From Anaerolineae bacterium (GTDB taxonomy: Bacteria > Chloroflexota > Anaerolineae > Aggregatilineales > Phototrophicaceae), in contig JADLAY010000025.1 of NCBI GenBank assembly GCA_020849765.1, positions 33,008 to 97,007 of the forward strand: a stretch of DNA of 64,000 nucleotides. The letters run 5' to 3'. Each line of letters opens with the position of its first letter. The first letter of the stretch is position 1. Under the pieces are notes generated by a model that did not search any database, was not told the DNA's origin, and worked only from the letters and a program-made list of their open reading frames with translations. The translations under genes were made by a program, and so were the position numbers. Below, piece after piece: positions 60,920 to 64,000 of this stretch.

Positions 60920-62266
60920 CTAGCTGCTCAAGACCGCCGACGCCTGGCCGCGCAGCGCGCGAACGCGCTCAGCCAGCGGGCTTTCGCCACGCGCATCGAA
61001 GGCCTGGGCCAGCGCTTCCATCAGCTCAAGCAGATCCGGGCCGAAGGCGGGCGCCTGCTCGCGCAGGATCTTCTCCGCTTCTTCCTGGCTCGGCGCGCTC
61101 AGAAGCTGGTTAATGAAGCGCAGCTCGGGCGACATGTTAGCCTGAAGCACGCTCAAGACCTTCTCGTAGACGCCTTTGAGCATGGCGCTGGCCTCGATGT
61201 TACCCTGCTGCTCGGCGTGCTGGATGTTGGCGCCGAGCACGGCCATGAAGGTGTCGTCGAACAGGGTGGCGTTCTCCTGGATGAAGGCATCCTGGTCGGG
61301 GTTTTGCAGCACGGCCTGCAGCAGCGCGGCGCTTTCCTGCATCGCCATCTGCGCTTCTTCGTCGACCTCCTGCGTCAGCTCAACCAGCCGGTCGCGCAGG
61401 GCTTCGAGCGCATCACGCTCGTCGGCGGGCGCCTGGCCGATGGTGTTCGTCATGTCGTTGAAGAACTGGTAGTCGAAGGCCGGGCGCACGAGGCCGACCA
61501 GCGCCTGGAGATACTCGTCTTTGTCGGCGTATTCGAGCACCAGCTTCATGAAGTCCGCGCGCGACGGCTGCATGCCCAGCCCGCGGATCGCCTGCTCGAC
61601 ATCGCGTACGACCATTTCCTGCTGCTGCGCGTCGGCGATCAACTGCTGGCCATAGCTCGAAAGCTGCATCACGCGCTGCTGCGTCGCCATGATCGCTTCC
61701 GCGGCCTGCTGCTGACCGGCAGCCAGCGCCTGCTGCGCGAACAAGCCCATCGTCTGTAAGAACTGGCCGTCGATCGTGTCGTTGTGCTCTTTGACGAGTG
61801 CCTCAAGCTGCTCGTCCGGCGTCTGCAAAAACTGCTCGATCAGGCGGGCGCGGGCGCGCTGCTGCTCCATCATCTCCGGCGTGACGCCATCGGCGTGCAG
61901 AATCTGCTCGACCAGCCCCTGCATCGTCAGCGCCTGGCGCGGCTGGAAGAAGTAGCCCTTGACGCTCTGCGTCGGCAGTTGGCGCAGCAGGTCGCCGATC
62001 ACCTTCTCCTGCTGATCCTTCGGGATGCCGAGTTCCATCGGCACGAACGTGATCAGCAGTTCTTTTTCGGCATCGTGATAGACGAGCGGGGTCGCGACCG
62101 AAATGGCGACGCCGCAGTTCGGGCATTGGACCACGTTGAGCCGCCCGCTGAGCAGGCGCCCTTTGGCTTCGGGTTCTTGTTGAACGTCGATGATCATCTC
62201 GACGATAGCGGGATATTGGGTGCCGCAGTTCGGACAGGTGACGCGGGTTTGAGTCGCTGTAGGCAT
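60920..62266 (-). CDS. CpXC domain protein with long helical tail
   Basis: 448 residues; GGAG precedes the ATG. The N-terminal CpXC domain carries two CPxC knuckles, C11-P-N-C14 and C48-P-N-C51, joined by VEMIIDVQQEPEAKGRLLSG; these probably bind zinc. Strand-rich sequence to about 110 (TPLVYHDAEKELLITFVPME) completes the domain. Residues 120-448 are almost entirely Gln/Glu/Ala-rich helix and may form a coiled coil (AQQALAAGQQQAAEAIMATQ). CpXC proteins are common in Chloroflexota and of unknown role. It is cytoplasmic, with no membrane segment. Confidence 0.85.
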   Translation of the reverse strand: MPTATQTRVTCPNCGTQYPAIVEMIIDVQQEPEAKGRLLSGRLNVVQCPNCGVAISVATPLVYHDAEKELLITFVPMELGIPKDQQEKVIGDLLRQLPTQSVKGYFFQPRQALTMQGLVEQILHADGVTPEMMEQQRARARLIEQFLQTPDEQLEALVKEHNDTIDGQFLQTMGLFAQQALAAGQQQAAEAIMATQQRVMQLSSYGQQLIADAQQQEMVVRDVEQAIRGLGMQPSRADFMKLVLEYADKDEYLQALVGLVRPAFDYQFFNDMTNTIGQAPADERDALEALRDRLVELTQEVDEEAQMAMQESAALLQAVLQNPDQDAFIQENATLFDDTFMAVLGANIQHAEQQGNIEASAMLKGVYEKVLSVLQANMSPELRFINQLLSAPSQEEAEKILREQAPAFGPDLLELMEALAQAFDARGESPLAERVRALRGQASAVLSS

Positions 62267-62414
62267 ACGCTCTCCGTTCTGGCTCAGGGACTTTGATCTT
62301 ACAGGAAGTGATACGGACTATAGCAGAATCGCCGTAGAACTCAACGGCGGAAAGCAACCGGGGCGCGCAAGCGGTGTGTCGCACTTCAAAGCGAGAAATG
62401 GGATCGATGTCGGC

Positions 62415-62479
62415 GGGCGAGGCATCGCCTCGCCCCTACAAAATCGTTGTCAGCCGTAGGGACGCCATTCTTGGCGTCC
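62415..62479. repeat. Two dispersed palindromes before the CpXC gene
   Basis: GGGCGAGGC/GCCTCGCCC followed by CTAC (62415-62439), and GTAGGGACGCC/GGCGTCC with ATTCTT centre (62456-62479). Both belong to the constant-end palindrome family. They lie between cofE and the CpXC gene. Confidence 0.75.
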
Positions 62480-62510
62480 GCAGAGGAAGGGCGTATGCAT
62501 TACTCGTCTT

Positions 62511-63269
62511 TTACCGGTACAGATCGAACTCGATGGCGCGGTTGATGTCGGAGGCGTGGCCGTCGCCGGGGGCCGTCAGCCCGCGCACGAGCACGACCGG
62601 CAGCCCCTCATTCGCCTCGCCGGAGAGCAGCCCGGCGGCGCTCGCGATCATGTCCGCGTAGCCCTGGATGCTGATCTGGAGCGCCCGTCCGAACAGATCC
62701 GGCTGGCCGCGCAGATCGCGGACGGCGGGCAGCCCGCTGACGCCGATGGCGACGCCCAGGTTGCCGACGCGCCAGGCGCGCCCGTGCGAATCGCTGATGA
62801 TGATGCCGACCTGAGCACCGGTCAGCGCGTGCAGGCGTGCGCGGATGGCCGCGGCGCTGGCGTCCGGGTCGCTCGGCAGCAGCAGGACGGTCTCGTCGTC
62901 GCCGGCGACATTCGATTGGTCGATGCCCGCGTTGGCGCTGACGAAGCCGAGTCGGTGGCGCACAATCAGCACGCCGAGCCGGGCGCGACTGACCTCGACG
63001 CTCTCGCGCAGCACCAGCTCGACGACCCGTGGATCTTTGCCCGTGGTGGTCGCTAATTTCTGCGCCTCGTCGCCGGGTGTGATCGTCCGTAGATCGACGC
63101 GGCGGCCCTCGGCCTTGGAGACGATCTTGCTGGTGACGACCAGTACGTCGGCATCCTGCAGCGCCAGACTGGCCTCTGCGAGCGCCGTGGCGATCAAAGT
63201 CGCGACGTCATCCCCCGGCTGGACGAGCGGCAGGCCAGGAATGGCTGTGATCTGCAAGCTGTTTGGCAT
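62511..63269 (-). CDS. cofE: Coenzyme F420-0:L-glutamate ligase
   Basis: 252 residues, the length of CofE without the fused FbiB domain. Typical segments: LQITAIPGLPLVQPGDDVAT near the start, ADVLVVTSKIVSKAEGR, the metal/GTP-site stretch NAGIDQSNVAGDDETVLLLP and IIISDSHGRAWRVGNLGVAIG. It adds gamma-linked glutamates to F420-0 using GTP, finishing the deazaflavin cofactor. AGGA lies 7 bases before the ATG. A truncated npdG lies 381 bases upstream on the same strand beyond a composite repeat. The F420-dependent PPOX protein at 31971 is a possible user of the cofactor. Confidence 0.95.
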   Translation of the reverse strand: MPNSLQITAIPGLPLVQPGDDVATLIATALAEASLALQDADVLVVTSKIVSKAEGRRVDLRTITPGDEAQKLATTTGKDPRVVELVLRESVEVSRARLGVLIVRHRLGFVSANAGIDQSNVAGDDETVLLLPSDPDASAAAIRARLHALTGAQVGIIISDSHGRAWRVGNLGVAIGVSGLPAVRDLRGQPDLFGRALQISIQGYADMIASAAGLLSGEANEGLPVVLVRGLTAPGDGHASDINRAIEFDLYR

Positions 63270-63650
63270 GGATCAATCCTGATAAACGGCGCCCACGCGC
63301 CGGTTCCTAGTGGAGAACGAGAGGTCACGATCTGCGGCCTTCGCCGCATGATCGCCGCCAGAGGTTGTAAACCGCCTGGCTAACTCTTCGGGCGGGAAGC
63401 ATGATAAATCATGCTCGAACCCGCCCGCCAGACGACGATGATGCGGCGGCGGACGCGCCGTTACCTCTGGTGATTGCGTTTGCGCGTCCCCAGGTGTGGT
63501 TGTCCTGCGGACGAGGCACGCCTCGTCCCTACAACGATCCTGAATGTGCTCTCCGCACGGTGTACTGTGAACCGGGCACCGCGAACCCACCCTGAGCACC
63601 GAGCACCTACTTCCCAGAACTCAGCACCCAGAACTCAGAACTGAATTGCC
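63270..63650. other. Gene-free stretch between npdG and cofE
   Basis: 381 bases with no supported gene, almost all occupied by the composite repeat at 63358-63646. Confidence 0.7.
63358..63646. repeat. Composite repeat, inverted copy
   Basis: In plus-strand order: a GCCAGAGG...CCTGGC hairpin; GGGCGGGAAGCATGATAAAT facing ATCATGCT and CCCGCCC; CCAGACGACGATGATGCG; the hairpin block (GGCGGACGCG to GTCCCC enclosing CGTTACCTCTGGTG); the palindrome GGACGAGGCACGCCTCGTCC followed by CTAC (63509-63532); then heptamers to 63646 (GAACTCA, GCACCCA, GAACTCA, GAACTGA). This is the 55292 element read backwards, joined to the 46363 module. Confidence 0.8.
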
Positions 63651-64000
63651 CTACAACCCCGTAATCCGGATGCCCGCGCCGCGGACGCCGTACTTCTTGT
63701 TGATGTAGAGCAGAACCGGCGTCAGCGATTCGGCGGCGGCGGCATTGGCGAGCGGCCCGGCATCGATCCCGCGCATGCCCGCCGCCTCGACCAGTTGGAT
63801 GACCTCGGCTTTGGCCTCGGCGTCGTCGCCGGTCACGAGCACGTCGCAATCGGCATCCATGTTCGGATCGCCGATCTTCTCGGCGCTGACGTTCTGGAAG
63901 GCGGAGACCAGCCGCACGCCCTCGCCGAGCAGCGCCGCCGCTTCCTGCGCCGCCGATTTGCCGGGCGGGATGTGGACGGTGCGCACCTTGGGCGGCTGCA
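63651..64000 (-). CDS. npdG: NADPH-dependent F420 reductase (5' truncated by window edge)
   Basis: The last 115 codons of the gene are present; the N-terminal NADP-binding Rossmann part lies beyond the window. The frame reads QPPKVRTVHIPPGKSAAQEA at the edge, then RLVSAFQNVSAEKIGDPNMD, CDVLVTGDDAEAKAEVIQLV and AAESLTPVLLYINKKYGVRG, matching the C-terminal half of F420H2:NADP oxidoreductase. A GTG at 63986 is internal, not the start. The enzyme exchanges hydride between F420 and NADP in the cytoplasm. With cofE on the same strand it marks an F420 locus. Confidence 0.9.
   Translation of the reverse strand, partial: QPPKVRTVHIPPGKSAAQEAAALLGEGVRLVSAFQNVSAEKIGDPNMDADCDVLVTGDDAEAKAEVIQLVEAAGMRGIDAGPLANAAAAESLTPVLLYINKKYGVRGAGIRITGL

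Overview
The window is about 64 kb of GC-rich, densely packed bacterial chromosome. I read it as a Chloroflexota genome of Anaerolineae type. This is an inference from gene content: deazaflavin F420 genes, STAND-type regulators with N-terminal DNA-binding domains, a Ser/Thr kinase and secreted proteins with long Thr/Pro-rich linkers, Uma2 proteins, a periplasmic-type penicillin acylase, and many intergenic palindromes. No rRNA, tRNA, CRISPR array, integrase or transposase was seen.

Layout. 0-7.1 kb: the start of a small membrane protein, then a dipeptide/oligopeptide ABC transporter on the minus strand (substrate-binding protein, one permease, a fused double ATPase, the second permease). This set is interrupted by an intrinsic terminator, a 129-bp tandem repeat and an oppositely oriented membrane-protein gene. 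7.3-13.9 kb: a divergent catabolic block. An acyl-CoA carboxylase biotin subunit and an enoyl-CoA hydratase read left; the E1alpha, E1beta and E2 subunits of a branched-chain 2-oxoacid dehydrogenase read right. The set fits leucine/branched-chain amino acid breakdown. 14-18 kb: a HEAT-repeat protein, a DUF1905/YdeI-like protein, a lipoprotein beta-propeller and a UPF0316 membrane protein. 18.1-19.6 kb: arsenite methyltransferase plus a SigZ-like ECF sigma factor, each preceded by the same two-block ECF-like promoter. 20-24.3 kb: a 1436-residue membrane-anchored pseudokinase-like protein.

24.4-46 kb is mixed: a deacetylase-fold protein, DinB, a PLP enzyme, two large HTH-STAND-ATPase regulators, an F420-type PPOX protein, a SnoaL-like protein, TPR, GNAT and Uma2 proteins, a GT-C glycosyltransferase, and a co-directional group with a DM13 protein, a methyltransferase and surface proteins. 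46.6-52.4 kb is a minus-strand run of extracytoplasmic hydrolases (penicillin acylase, alpha/beta hydrolase, SGNH hydrolase) with a TPR protein and a second Uma2 protein. 52.5-64 kb carries a LysM-L,D-transpeptidase, a methyltransferase, an HD phosphohydrolase, a Ser/Thr kinase with an NBR1-like Ig domain, adenosine deaminase, a CpXC protein, and F420 genes (cofE and a truncated npdG).

The most unusual material is intergenic: more than 20 palindromes with constant GTAGGGRC...GYCCCTAC ends but different, self-complementary cores; composite repeats built from heptamer tracts plus a conserved hairpin block; and the paired sigZ/arsM promoters. Functions are read from motifs by eye. No database or folding calculation was run.
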